A DNA stretch of 64,000 nt from Heracleum sosnowskyi. Its lineage: Eukaryota; Streptophyta; Magnoliopsida; Apiales; Apiaceae. Under the pieces are notes generated by a model. The model was not told the DNA's origin and ran no database searches. It saw nothing but the letters and a program-made list of their open reading frames with translations. Below are positions 1 through 10,042 of this stretch, piece by piece (the first letter of the stretch is position 1; every line of letters begins with the position of its first letter). A program made the position numbers and the translations under genes. The DNA is taken from positions 45,363,190-45,427,189 of the forward strand of contig CM061244.1 of NCBI GenBank assembly GCA_030848705.1. Direction: 5' to 3'.

Positions 1-381
1 GATATTTGATCGACCAATTATTTAGACTTTCAACGATTTAAAGGTATGATTGATCTAAAAACATAAAATATAAAAAAAAAACAAAATAATTGAATTTTTG
101 TTATATACTCACACCAGTTAGACTATAACTCGAATAAAGTATGATAAATGAATTTTTATATAATATAGTAAATTGATCAATACAATATGTAATGGTTGAG
201 TTAAAACATATGCTTAGATTAATCTACGATGAAATCAAAAAACTTGATCTCTGATATCATGAAGATGCACATGTTATTAAGGTCGTCTGATCATAATTTA
301 CATTGATCAAAATATTTATGAAAATTTAAAGTCGAGTTAAAAAGTAATTCGAAATTATAAGATAAAAAATGTTTCAATTTA

Positions 382-1050
382 TGGCGTAAAGAAATAAAAA
401 AACCCTCTCGCTCTCCTTTCTCTTTCAAAAGAGCCGCCGCCCTTCTTTTTTCTTCTTTAACATAGCCGGCGGGGCTTCCACCGATTTCTCTCCGGTGGAA
501 AGCCCCAATCTTTTTCTTTCTTTTAGTTTATTTCTTATTTTCTTCAACAAGGGTAAGATTTTCTACCCATTTAGTTTGTTTGGTTTGTTTTTTTAGATCT
601 AATTTTTTTGAACTTTCGGTTTAGTTCTTCTTTGATTTAAGCGGGATTTTGGATTTGAGAGTGGACCGATTATCCCTTATCGTGGTTTTGTTTTTTCAGA
701 TCTAAGTTCTTTAATTTGGTTTTTTGGTTGCAATTTTTGGTTTGTTTTTCTCTACATGGTGAGAGTGTGTTGTTCTCTCTCCTTTATTGTGAGAACTGGT
801 TTTGATTTAGTGATAAAAGTTTGTATGGAATTACAATTATGGTCGATAGCTCAAATAGGTTGCGGTGAAACAAGTTGCGGTGAAGCGGGTACATGTAAAT
901 ATATCATTTTCAACATATCGTTTGACTATCTCTTCAAGAGGATAGACGATTGTTTCTATTTTATGTTTGTTCGACTCGACTATCTTTGTAGATGTCGTAT
1001 GACTTTTCATTAATGAATTAATTCCATTGTTTTTCAAAAAAAAAAAAAAT
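382..1050 (+). mobile_element. Poly(A)-tailed retroposon or processed transcript copy, 12-bp TSD
   Basis: The insertion is flanked by the direct repeat TGTTTCAATTTA (370-381 and 1051-1062). It ends in a run of 14 A (1036-1049), while the homologous Helitron copy near 58070-58090 has the uninterrupted site. This is the hallmark of LINE-mediated target-primed insertion. The insert begins with a CT-rich, 5'UTR-like stretch and contains a strong inverted repeat around 472-506 (GGGGCTTCCACCG paired with CGGTGGAAAGCCCC). The 85-codon reading frame at 756-1013 has no recognisable domain and I do not call it. The source may be a host transcript (5' leader or non-coding RNA) or a SINE-like sequence; I cannot identify it. 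Confidence 0.75.
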
Positions 1051-1610
1051 TGTTTCAATTTACCAAAATTTTAAAATAGAACTTCAATACTGTGTATTAA
1101 ACATTAGACTAAAACTAAATATTTGAGTTTAGAAGTGTGTGAATATGTACAAAAATATATGAAAAAATGAATGAGACACCGCATGGATGACTTTTATATA
1201 ATATTAATAGATTTCGTAATATGTATCAGCCTTACGTATATATCGATTTCTTACAAATATAATCTGACAATGTTAAAATCACATCGCCTATGTCACACCA
1301 ACATTTTTGCTAAAATATTTATTTATTTTGTACTCAAATAATCAATTTGAAAAAGTTCATATCACGTCATTGAAAACCATATTAATATTTTAGCAATTAA
1401 AAGTAATCATGTGATTATTATCGTACATATATTTATCCAAATTTTATGAAATCTAATCAAGTTATAACATATTAGGTTGATGTAATTGACATGTCATATT
1501 ACAAAAGTACTATAAAATATGAGATAAAATGAAAATCTTATCTTTTCGATTTTCTAATTACAAAATTATCTGAATTTTATAAACGATTTCGAGCGAGAAA
1601 TAAATTCAGT

Positions 1611-1640
1611 GCCCGTGCCTCGCACGGGCTTTTACGCTAG
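1611..1640 (+). repeat. Helitron 3' terminal hairpin plus CTAG
   Basis: An 8-bp GC-rich inverted repeat with loop CTC is followed 7 bases later by the terminal CTAG (CTRR consensus). The same end occurs at 58651-58680, where the outer stem pairs are degenerate. Confidence 0.75.
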
Positions 1641-2608
1641 TTACTATATATTAAATCACAACACAAGGGTAAAAAGTGCCACTTTAATGTCTGTGAAATT
1701 ACGATTTTGCCCCTATTTTTTGTAAAATTACAAAAACGCCACCTTTTTAATGTTTATGCAAAAAATAAATTAAATTATGTTAGTTTTGAGAATTAAACCC
1801 ATGACCTTCTACACTCAAACTTGCACCACACTTTGTTTTGAGTATACTTTCAATATCTTAATAGATAAACCATATCTTCTCCCATCTTTTTATTTTTATT
1901 TTTATTATAGAGTAAATAAATATTAATTTATATTATTTCTAGAATATTGCACAATATATAATTACAAAAAATATTTTTATCGATTGGGCATAATCTACAA
2001 TTCTTTTTTGTCAATTTAAATGATTGATACATGTCATTTTAATACCTATGAATTTACGATTTTGCTCCTATATGTTAAAAAATTACAAAAAACATCTTCT
2101 CTTTTATATTTATGCAAAGAGTAGATGAAATTATCTTAGTGTTGAAAATCGAACCACTAACCTTCTTTAATCAAACTCGTACCATAACCATTATATTATA
2201 CGTTATTTTGAGTTTTCTTTAAAAATATTTTTAGATAAATCATATTTTCTCATCTTCTACCATTTTTTTATTTTTACTTTTGAGTAAATAAAATGTTGGT
2301 TTATATTATTTATAGAATGTTGCATAGTATATAATTACAAAAAAATATTTTAATGGATTGAGTATACTCTATAATTCTCTTTTGTCATTTTAAATGATTG
2401 ATATAAAAAATAAATTTTTAAATAATATAAAATTATACATAAATGTAATCGAGTCCTAAAAAATATGAATTCATTTACATTTTCCTCTGTGTAGATATTA
2501 AACTATTGAAATAAAAAAAATAAGACTTGGTTTTAAGAAATATTTAATTTTGTTTATAAAATTATACATAATAAATGATTGTCTCACATAATTTTTATGT
2601 ATATAAAA
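1641..2608 (+). mobile_element. Probable 5' part of Helitron-like copy 2
   Basis: This stretch starts immediately after the CTAG end of copy 1 with TTACTATATATTAAATC, similar to plant Helitron 5' ends. It runs to the E1 insertion point. The other side of E1 (57557 on) continues with sequence homologous to copy 1 and ends at CTAG 58680, so 1641-2608 plus 57557-58680 could be one element of about 2.1 kb. It contains a tandem pair of diverged units of about 350 bp (roughly 1680-2032 and 2033-2404). There are no genes. The exact 5' terminus is uncertain. Confidence 0.45.
1680..2404. repeat. Tandem duplication, two diverged units of about 350 bp
   Basis: Blocks recur in the same order: 'ttacgattttgc(c/t)cctat' at about 1690 and 2051, 'tttatgcaaa' at about 1750 and 2110, 'gagtaaataaa' at about 1909 and 2281, and 'ttaaatgattgata' at about 2016 and 2388. 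Divergence is substantial, so the duplication is old. Confidence 0.65.
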
Positions 2609-3659
2609 TGTTGGTCCTTGACTATTGCAGAAGGGGGGGGGGGGGGGTTGAATGCAATACTGATAAAACTCAATCTACGTTTCAACAACTAAAACCAAGA
2701 TTAAGGATTATCAGTTTATCATATGCAAACACAAGTAGACACACGAGTAATTCTCACAAAATAAATGTTTTATTTATTTTGCAATGAGTTGCTACAACCT
2801 CAAGAAAATGTTTATTTTCTTGAGCTTCAGTTTCTCGAGTTGTGTCACAGAATGAATTGAGAGATAGACTAAGAAGGCTAAACCTATCACTTTCAATCAC
2901 GGGTCTTGTGAAGCTGCTGTCATTTTCAAGTGGCAGCTTCTTACAATTTGCCTGCCCGTGATTGTTTCCTAAATTGCTATACAGACAGCTTATCAATACA
3001 TTACAAAGCAATCTAGAAACATTCTATTTTAAGCTAACACAATTCAGTATATGTAGATTTGTCATACTCTGGAATTGGTGAGCTTTGTCATGTGATCTCT
3101 CAAGCTTCAGTCGTAGTCTTGCAGACCTGTTACAGTGTTGGGATACTGCAACATGCCTGTTTCTTGAACATCCAGACTGTCACGAGTTTGACTGGGTTGT
3201 TTACTAATACAAATGTTATCCCTTCATGAAAGTATCATGATGGCAAAGCTTGTTGTCACAGGAGTGTGCTTTTGGTGACAGTAAGAAATCTCCGCTAAAG
3301 ATGCTGTCAGGATTTCCAAGCTTGCTGTCATGCTAAGGTAAAGTTGCTATCAGAGGGCTTCCGCCAGTGTTGCTGTCAGAGTGAATGTACTGTCGTGACT
3401 CGCAACATGCTGTCTACAAGTAACCTTACTGTCAGCGCTGTGACAATAATCTTTATTCCTGCTGTTCATCTTGAGTACTTCTCGAGGCTTGAACAAATAA
3501 ATGAACTTCTACCAAGATGCACTAGAATCTTATTTGTACTGAATAAAACGGTTACAAAGACATACTCTGGCTGTGACAGTATGTTCATACTTAATAAGAA
3601 TTAAGCAAGTAAAGTGTCTAGTAAAGTTGTCTCATAGCTATCACCCATAAATCCTAACA
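2609..3659 (-). repeat. E1 3' LTR
   Basis: It is about 98% identical by eye to 56502-57551, with the same ends. The polypurine tract lies immediately inside it. The flank TAAAA at 2604-2608 matches 57552-57556. Reading frames seen inside it on either strand are not supported as genes. Confidence 0.95.
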
Positions 3660-3673
3660 ATCTCCCCCAATTT
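3660..3673 (-). other. E1 polypurine tract
   Basis: The minus strand reads AAATTGGGGGAGAT directly before the 3' LTR. An identical tract precedes the 3' LTRs of E2 and E5. It would be the primer for plus-strand DNA synthesis. Confidence 0.85.
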
Positions 3674-3758
3674 GTTTTTATGGACAGTAACAACAAATTG
3701 ACAATTAATACATGCTGACAACTTAACTAACAAGATCAGAATTCAACAAAAGATTTTT

Positions 3759-4215
3759 TTACTTAGCTTCATATTTCTTTTTCTGTCTTGCTTCATCCTC
3801 TCTATTGAGAGCTTCCTTAAGAACTTCTCTGAGTCCTTCCACCAGTGTTATTTCATTAGGAGTGATAGCCTCATCTTCAATTTCATCAATGTGTTTCTGG
3901 AGTGTCTTGGAGAGACATATCCTAGCATCCTGAAGATCCAACCTTAAGTCTTTGCCAAAAGCATGAGTTTTGAACTTCAGTGTACCATTAAAGTCTTTGA
4001 ATCTACTTCCAGGGTATGCATTCAGAGTTTTTCTCCTTGACTTATCCAGCTTTGAGTCTTCACCCTTTCTTGCTTGAATAATGCTCTCAATCTCAGAAGA
4101 GCATTGTTGTTCCAATGGATGAATTGATCCAATCACCAAGACAAGTAAGTCTTTCAGAGCACTGGTTCTAAGTTTGTGAAAGCTTCTTACTGGAATCTCT
4201 TCCCATATGAACTTG
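3759..4215 (-). pseudogene. E1 aORF, C-terminal part beyond E2
   Basis: This continues the frame interrupted by E2. It aligns with the E2 aORF C-terminus (GSIHPLE ... RKGEDSKLDK ... LNAY.GSRFK ... ITLVEGLREVL). It ends with a basic tail and a stop at 3759, about 85 bp before the polypurine tract. The E2 target duplication ACTTG lies at 4211-4215. E1 has CAG where E2's copy has TAG after PLE. Confidence 0.88.
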
Positions 4216-5270
4216 TGTTGGGATTTATGGGTGATAGCATCGGAACAACTTAACTTTGTATATACTTAATTTTTTAATTAAGTGGAACATACTGTCATAG
4301 CCAAAGTATGTTCTTGTAATCAGTATGCAATGTTATTTTAATTGTGTAATTTGGAAGAAGTTCACTTTCTGTGTTGAAGCCTCAAAGAATGCATATTAGA
4401 TGACAGCATGAATAAAGGTTACTGTCATAAGCATTGACAGTAAGATTACAAGAAGACAGAATGTTGCGAGTCAAGATAGCATATTCACTCTGACAGCAAC
4501 ATTGGCGGAAGACTACGCGATAGCAACTTTAGCCCTCGACAGCAAGTTTGGAAACCTCGACAGCACACTATGCGGGGAACTCTTACTGTCACCAAAAGCA
4601 CATTCCTGTGACAGCAAGCTTTGCGGCAAAAGTAACTGTCTCGAGAAAGATCCTTGTTCTAGGTATCTTTCTCAGTCAAACCCCATGACAGTTTCAATGT
4701 TTAAGAAACAGGCGTGTTGCAGTATCCCTAAGCTGCATCAAGTCTGCAAGACTACGACAGAAGCTTCAAGCACTGCAAACAAAAGCGAATCAATTCTAGA
4801 GCAAGGTCAAGTCTCTATTTGCTGAATTGTTTTAGCCAGAAATAGAATGAATCTAGGTTGCTTTCTTTGTTATGTATATCTGACATTGTTAGCAATTTAG
4901 GAAAGTCACATGGGTAGACACTTTGTAAGAAGCTGCCACTTGATAATGACAGCAGCTTCACAGACCCGTGTTGACAGTGATAGGATTAGTTTTATACTTA
5001 GACTATTAATTCATTCTAGGGATGTAACGAAGAAAAGCAAGTGTCTTGAAGAAAAACCGAAGCTCGAGAATTCTCTCTTGAGGTTGTAGCAACACTTTGC
5101 AAAATAAATAAAAAATTTATTTTGTGAATCCTGTCTTCTCGATTATACTGTTTGTGAATGCATACATATTATTGATAACATTAAATCTTAGTTTTGGTTG
5201 TTGAAACTGAGATTGAATTTTATCAGTATTGCATTCACCCCCCCCCTTCTGCAATACACGAGGACCAACA
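4216..5270 (+). repeat. E2 5' LTR
   Basis: It begins TGTTGGGATTTATGG and ends GAGGACCAACA. Between about 4290 and 4980 it has roughly 15 GACAG/CTGTC motifs. An AATAAA-rich stretch (5099-5125) may supply the polyadenylation signal. A C-run followed by TTCTGCAATAC precedes the end, as in the other families. Confidence 0.95.
4290..4980 (+). promoter_or_regulatory. E2 LTR array of GACAGYA/TRCTGTC motifs
   Basis: About 15 copies lie in both orientations, many as GACAGCA or ACTGTCA (near 4292, 4402, 4423, 4437, 4456, 4493, 4538, 4560, 4587, 4611, 4636, 4686, 4757, 4959 and 4972). Spacing is irregular, about 15-60 bp. The same array is in the other E1/E2 LTRs. The TGAC/TGTC core is also found in KNOX/BELL and ARF binding sites, so host factors are a possible reader. 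Confidence 0.6.
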
Positions 5271-5285
5271 ACTGGTATCAGAGCA
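5271..5285 (+). other. E2 primer-binding site
   Basis: CTGGTATCAGAGC lies one base after the LTR and matches the initiator tRNA-Met 3' end. Confidence 0.88.
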
Positions 5286-5321
5286 ATCAGATTAACATAC
5301 ATATTTGTGATCACGACGACA

Positions 5322-6275
5322 ATGCAGAAATCAAACAGTATCAAGATCCCAGCTTTTGATAAAGAGAACTACAACATTTGGAAAAGAAAGATCTTGTTGT
5401 TTATCAAAGCTGCGAATCCACTATACCCAGGTATTCTGGAGAATGGTCCTTTCATTCCAAGGAAGGAAATTGAAGCCACAACAGTAAATGGTGAAGTCAT
5501 TCCTGCACATTGGGTTCCCAAAGATCCCTCTGAATTTTTGGAACCTGAGAAGGAGAAAATAGTGCTAGATGATCACTTGCAACTCATCTTGCTTGATTCT
5601 CTCACGTTGGATAAAGCCATGTGTGGAAGTGTGATAAGCTGCACATCTGCCAAGGAGATGTGGATCAGGTTAGCTTTACTATGTGAAGGAAGTGAAGAAG
5701 TTAAGGGAAATCAAAGGCAAATACTGATATCACAATATGAGGCATTCATGGCCAAGCCTGGTGAAGACTTAACTTCCATGTTTGAAAGGTTCAGTAAGCT
5801 CTTAACTGAACTACAGATACATGGCAAGTACTATGACAGAAAAGAATTAAATGTCAAGTTCTTGCTTACACTGCCTGATCACCTTGAACACAAGACAACA
5901 GTCATACGAGAAGGAAGAGATCTCAACAATATAACCTTTGAAACACTTTATGGCATTATGAAATCTTATGAACCTGAACTCTTTCAAAAGAGAGCCATAC
6001 AAAGTGGAACAAGGAACAAGATGGCTAATATGTCAAGTGCCCTAGTAGCACAAGTGCCAAGGATCACACAACCAAGTGAAGTACTACAAATCACACAACC
6101 AACCCATGTACAATCCTTGAAGATAGAAGAGGTTGTTGAAGATGATGAGAAAGTAGTACTACAGCTCAAGGATGTGTAAGATGAAGACTTCTACACAATG
6201 GAGGAACTGGAAAGCATGGACAATCCTACTATGGCCTACATGGCTAAAAAGTTCAAGAACTTTAGGTTCAAGAAG
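5322..6275 (+). pseudogene. E2 gag, N-terminal part (interrupted by E3)
   Basis: This encodes the UBN2/DUF4219-like capsid part of Gag (MQKSNSIKIPAFDKENYN ...). The ATG at 5322 is the first start after the PBS and aligns with E1. A TAA stop at 6177-6179 breaks the frame. Coding similarity continues to MAKKFKNFRFKK at the E3 insertion site. After E3 the frame resumes at 18296 without loss, and the AGAAG duplication fits exactly. Confidence 0.92.
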
Positions 6276-7684
6276 TGAAAGGCATATGCTATAGCCTATT
6301 TGTAATTCGAGGATTCTACTCAACTTAAACCAGAATGTAATAAGTAAATATTAGGTTAAAGGTCACAGGAATCTCAGAGAGTTTTATCAGTCAAGAGAAT
6401 GGAGTATTAAAGTCATCTACAGACTTGAAGTTATTCTACATTGAAAGAAGTTCAATTTATTGTTCAAGCCTCGGTGAAGTATTCAAGAAAATGGATTTAC
6501 TACAGTGACAGAGATTTCCAGTTGGTGACAGAAGAAGTACAGGATACAGAGTTTAGTCAAAGCTAAAGAAAAGAAGCCACAGCTTTAAATGTTTTAAAGA
6601 TGAAGAATTTTCATTGAAGTCAGTTATTCATGAACCAGACAGTGCATCGAATGACGACATCAATCAGTGGAATTAAATCATCTATATTCAGTGGTTTTCA
6701 GTAGATAGAGGAATGCAAGGATTTTAAGTTATCTTCTTTGATTTATTAATTCAATTTAATTAATAAATTAATTCTATCAGAATTAATTAATTTATTAAAT
6801 TAATTAAGTTAGCTGTTTAAATTATTTATTAAATTAATTCTATAAAAGAATTAATTTAATCTAGAATTTAATCTAACTATATAAATTAAAAGGATTTTAT
6901 ATGTTTACTAGTATGACCTCTGTTTAGCTCGGTATGACCTGCCCTGTAAAGGTGCTTGGTCATACCGACAGATTTAGGTCATACAAGTCTATCCTGCCAG
7001 GTCATACCAGTATAATTCTGCTTGGTCATACCGAGAGTTGGTAGAAGAATGCTAGGTCATACCGGACAGTTTTTGCAGGTCATACTGCTGAAGCATGGTT
7101 CTACCGAATGTATTCTTCAGGTCATACAAGTGTATGAATTGTTTTATTAAATCTTTTTGATTTAATAAACATGTCATACAAGGCTAATTGCAAGTGTATA
7201 TGACCCGAGGCTGTTCACAGAAGAAAACAGCAGTTAATGAAAAGACACAGACATTTCTCTCTCAAGAACGAAGAAAGCATTTGATCTCATTTCTTCTCAA
7301 GCAATTAATTCTAGTTTGTATTGTTAAATCCAAACCACTAGAAGTTGATTACTTGTATTGCTTTGATTATCTAGCGGATTTTTATCCCTAGAATTTATCT
7401 CGAACTTGCTTTTAGCATTCGATCTTTTTATTACAAATATTAGAAAAGTTCATGTCGAATTTATTCTAAATTTGTATTAATTAGTTTGAGATAGATACTT
7501 TGTAATCCTTATTGTATTTGCAACACCCTTCAAGTTTAATATAGTTTATATTTAACTTGAATCTTGTTTCATTTATATTCCGCATTAATTTGTTCTTAAT
7601 TGTTAAATTATTCAAAGGACAAATTCGATAAAACGGTATAGTTTGTATTCAACCCCCCTTCTACAAACTTATCAGGACCTAACA
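6276..7684 (+). repeat. E3 5' LTR
   Basis: It begins TGAAAGGCATATGC, an unusual start for copia, and ends GGACCTAACA. It is AT-rich in the first half, with palindromic AATTAATTTA stretches at 6735-6860. A TATATAA sequence lies at 6878-6884, and a dense GGTCATAC array follows (6903-7170). It ends with CAACCCCCCTTCTACAA. It is about 99% identical by eye to 16887-18290. Confidence 0.9.
6903..7170 (+). promoter_or_regulatory. E3 LTR array of GGTCATAC motifs
   Basis: About ten copies of GGTCATAC(C/A) or its complement GTATGACC lie in about 270 bp, mostly on the plus strand. The same array is at 17514-17780. A TATATAA box at 6878 lies just upstream, so the array could be in the 5' leader rather than in U3. 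It has no recognised host binding-site identity. Confidence 0.6.
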
Positions 7685-7700
7685 ATTGGCATCAGAGCCT
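7685..7700 (+). other. E3 primer-binding site, variant
   Basis: TTGGCATCAGAGCC follows the LTR after one base. It differs from the usual TGGTATCAGAGC by T-to-C at one site and is a common variant in plant copia elements. Confidence 0.75.
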
Positions 7701-7786
7701 TTTGATTGATATACAAATCAAAGATCCAATTGTTTTGAGATTTTTCTTAAACTCTGATTTTTTATTATTCCTAAAAATCTCAAAAG

Positions 7787-10042
7787 ATGTCTACTACACA
7801 GAAAGTGGGTACAGTCAAAATCCCAATGTTCAGCAAGGAGCATTATCCAATGTGGAAGAAGAAAATGCTCCTATTTCTTAAGGTTGCAAATCCTAAATAC
7901 ATTGGTGTGCTGAAGAATGGTCCCAAAGTCCCTATGATTGTTGAGGAAGAGATAACAGTGGATAATGTTGTTACTATGGTTGCTAGTATGTACCCTAAAG
8001 ATCCCAAGGAGTACACTCCTGATGAGAAAGAGGATGTTACCTTGGATTCCTGTCTTCAGTTGATCCTTATTGATTGTCTTGATCCTATCATGCATAATCA
8101 TGTCCTAAATTGTGATACTGCCAAACACATTTGGGATACCATAGAGATAATCAATGAGGGGACAGAGGAAGTTAGGGAGAAAATGCTGGAAATTCTCACC
8201 TCACAATATGAGCATTTCAGATCAAACCCTGGTGAAGGTATCTCTCAGGTTTTTGAGAGATACAACAAATTAATCAATGATCTGAATCTCAATGGGAAGC
8301 ACTACACCAACAAGGAGATTAACAAGAAGTTCCTTCTTACACTTCCACCTCATTTGGAGCACAAAATATCTGCCATTAGAGAAGCAAGAGATATGAATGA
8401 GATTGCTTTGGAGAGATTATATGGTGTTCTGAAGACCTATGAGCTGGAGCAGATTCAACAAAGAGAGCTGTATGGAACTGGGAAGATTGTTAGTACTTCT
8501 ACTGCACTGACTGCTGAAGTCCCACAGAAACTGGAAGTGAAGGCTGTTCAACCTTCCAGTTCTAACATGAATGTTATTGATGCTGAATATGGATTAACAT
8601 CCATTAATCAATCTGGTGGTGACTTCTATTCTTTAGAAGAACTTGATCAGCTGGAGGATGGTGATTTGGCTTTGATAGTCAGGAAGTTTGGGAAGTTTAG
8701 ATTCAAGAGGAATCCCAATATTAAGTTCAGACCCAGATTTCAGAGAGGTGGATCTTCCTCTTCAAGTGGCACAAGGGGTGGTTACAAAACTGGAACTGTG
8801 GAAAGGAGCACAATCAGATGCTACAATTGCAATGAGTTGGGTCACTTTGCTACTGAATGTAAAAAGCCAAAGCAGGTGACAAGGAACTCATTTGATTCTA
8901 GCAAGAAGAATAAGATTGGGAAAGCTTATGTTGTTGAAGGAAAGAGTTGGGATGACACTGACAGTGATGAAGAAGCAGGTGAGATTGGGAATCTTGCACT
9001 CATGGCAATAGGAGACAAACTCTTTGATTCCATGTTTTCTTCACCCAACATGTCTAAGGTAAAGTTCACTGATACTGAAATGATTCGTCATCTTGGTGAT
9101 ACTTTAAGTTGTGCACGCACTGAAAATGATAAAATAATTCTTTTAAACACAAATCTTGAAAAGGAAATAAAAGAATTAAAACTAGTGCATATCAATCAAG
9201 ATGAACTTACTAATAGTGTAGCAGTTCTTGAGAAAAGGGTTAAATTATATCAACAACTGGAAACCATTCTCAAAGATCAGATTAGTGAGCTTAAGACCAA
9301 AGCTAATGCTTATTTCAACTCTTGTAAGACGGCTAAAGAGATTCTCAATAAACAAGCTGTTGGTAATCATGTCAGTATAGGTTATGATTATAATGAGGCT
9401 ATTGGATTGCTTGGAATTAATTCCCCTTGTAGAGTCAGATCTGAAGGAAGGGGTGTTCCATATGTGCTTAAGGGTATTGAAACACCCTTCTGTAAGGAGT
9501 CCGAGGCAGATCCTCTGAATGAATACTCTATCATTATTGCTGAGGAGAATCGTGAAGAAGATACTGCTTTGGAAGTTGAACAGTCCAAAAAGTGTATATC
9601 TGATATTCCAGTCAAAGTTGCTTCAACTACAAAGACTAAATCAGATATCCATAAGTTGGATCAAAACAACTGTAGAACTAACATGCCTGCTGTTAATTCT
9701 TCTCATAAAGCATGTGGTGTGATTAATTGCATGTCTTGTGCTTTCAATGTTATGTATGCTTACTTTAATAAAAAGCATGTATCTAAAGATAAGACTGCTC
9801 CACGCCAACATGTTAATAATAAGAAGCATGTTAAAGCAAAGACTACTAGTCCTCCTCAGACTAGAGAGGATTCATTTATTCCTAAGCCTACTCAGAAATG
9901 TGTTAAGGCTGGCTATAAATGGAAACGCTCTTATGTGAAAGATGTTGAAGTAGTTTTAGCTAAAAATGTTGTTTTGCCTGACAAAGGCCAGTTCTTTAAG
10001 TATGCCGGACCCAATCAAGTTTGGGCTCCGAAGAAGGTTTAA
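7787..10042 (+). CDS. E3 gag, intact 751-codon ORF
   Basis: This is an open Gag polyprotein. The N-terminal 220 residues are a UBN2/DUF4219-like copia capsid (IPMFSKEHYPMWKKKMLLFL). A basic stretch is followed by a CCHC knuckle (CYNCNELGHFATEC) at about residues 344-357, a coiled-coil region at about 430-510, and a Cys cluster (CGVINCMSC) at about 645. The C-terminus is GPNQVWAPKKV. The start is the first ATG after the PBS. The stop overlaps the pol frame by about 20 bases, so pol would need a -1 shift. Unlike E1/E2 there is no extra in-frame stop. This is one of two intact Gag ORFs here. Confidence 0.9.
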   Translation: MSTTQKVGTVKIPMFSKEHYPMWKKKMLLFLKVANPKYIGVLKNGPKVPMIVEEEITVDNVVTMVASMYPKDPKEYTPDEKEDVTLDSCLQLILIDCLDPIMHNHVLNCDTAKHIWDTIEIINEGTEEVREKMLEILTSQYEHFRSNPGEGISQVFERYNKLINDLNLNGKHYTNKEINKKFLLTLPPHLEHKISAIREARDMNEIALERLYGVLKTYELEQIQQRELYGTGKIVSTSTALTAEVPQKLEVKAVQPSSSNMNVIDAEYGLTSINQSGGDFYSLEELDQLEDGDLALIVRKFGKFRFKRNPNIKFRPRFQRGGSSSSSGTRGGYKTGTVERSTIRCYNCNELGHFATECKKPKQVTRNSFDSSKKNKIGKAYVVEGKSWDDTDSDEEAGEIGNLALMAIGDKLFDSMFSSPNMSKVKFTDTEMIRHLGDTLSCARTENDKIILLNTNLEKEIKELKLVHINQDELTNSVAVLEKRVKLYQQLETILKDQISELKTKANAYFNSCKTAKEILNKQAVGNHVSIGYDYNEAIGLLGINSPCRVRSEGRGVPYVLKGIETPFCKESEADPLNEYSIIIAEENREEDTALEVEQSKKCISDIPVKVASTTKTKSDIHKLDQNNCRTNMPAVNSSHKACGVINCMSCAFNVMYAYFNKKHVSKDKTAPRQHVNNKKHVKAKTTSPPQTREDSFIPKPTQKCVKAGYKWKRSYVKDVEVVLAKNVVLPDKGQFFKYAGPNQVWAPKKV

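Larger units (their letters stand above)
1..1640 (+). mobile_element. Helitron-like non-autonomous element, copy 1 (5' end outside window)
   Basis: The 3' end shows the Helitron signature: an 8-bp perfect stem GCCCGTGC/GCACGGGC (1611-1618 and 1622-1629) with a 3-base loop, then CTAG at 1637-1640 and a following T. The body (1-370 and 1063-1640) is clearly homologous to 57557-58680, which ends the same way. No helicase or Rep coding is present, so it is non-autonomous. A 669-bp poly(A)-tailed insertion (382-1050) interrupts it. The 5' end is not in the window. Apart from that insertion the sequence is AT-rich and I see no gene in it. Confidence 0.7.

Noticed and set aside
756..1013. 85-codon frame in the retroposon
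   Set aside because: No domain, poor composition, starts inside a UTR-like region.
3344..3604. Antisense frame in E1 LTRs (also 57236-57496)
   Set aside because: Antisense to the LTR, no domain, explained by the GC-richer motif array being free of stops.
4502..4825. 107-codon reading frame in both E2 LTRs (also 43095-43418)
   Set aside because: It lacks an ATG start (begins TTG), lies in the motif array of the LTR, and the two copies are too young for conservation to mean anything. No domain.
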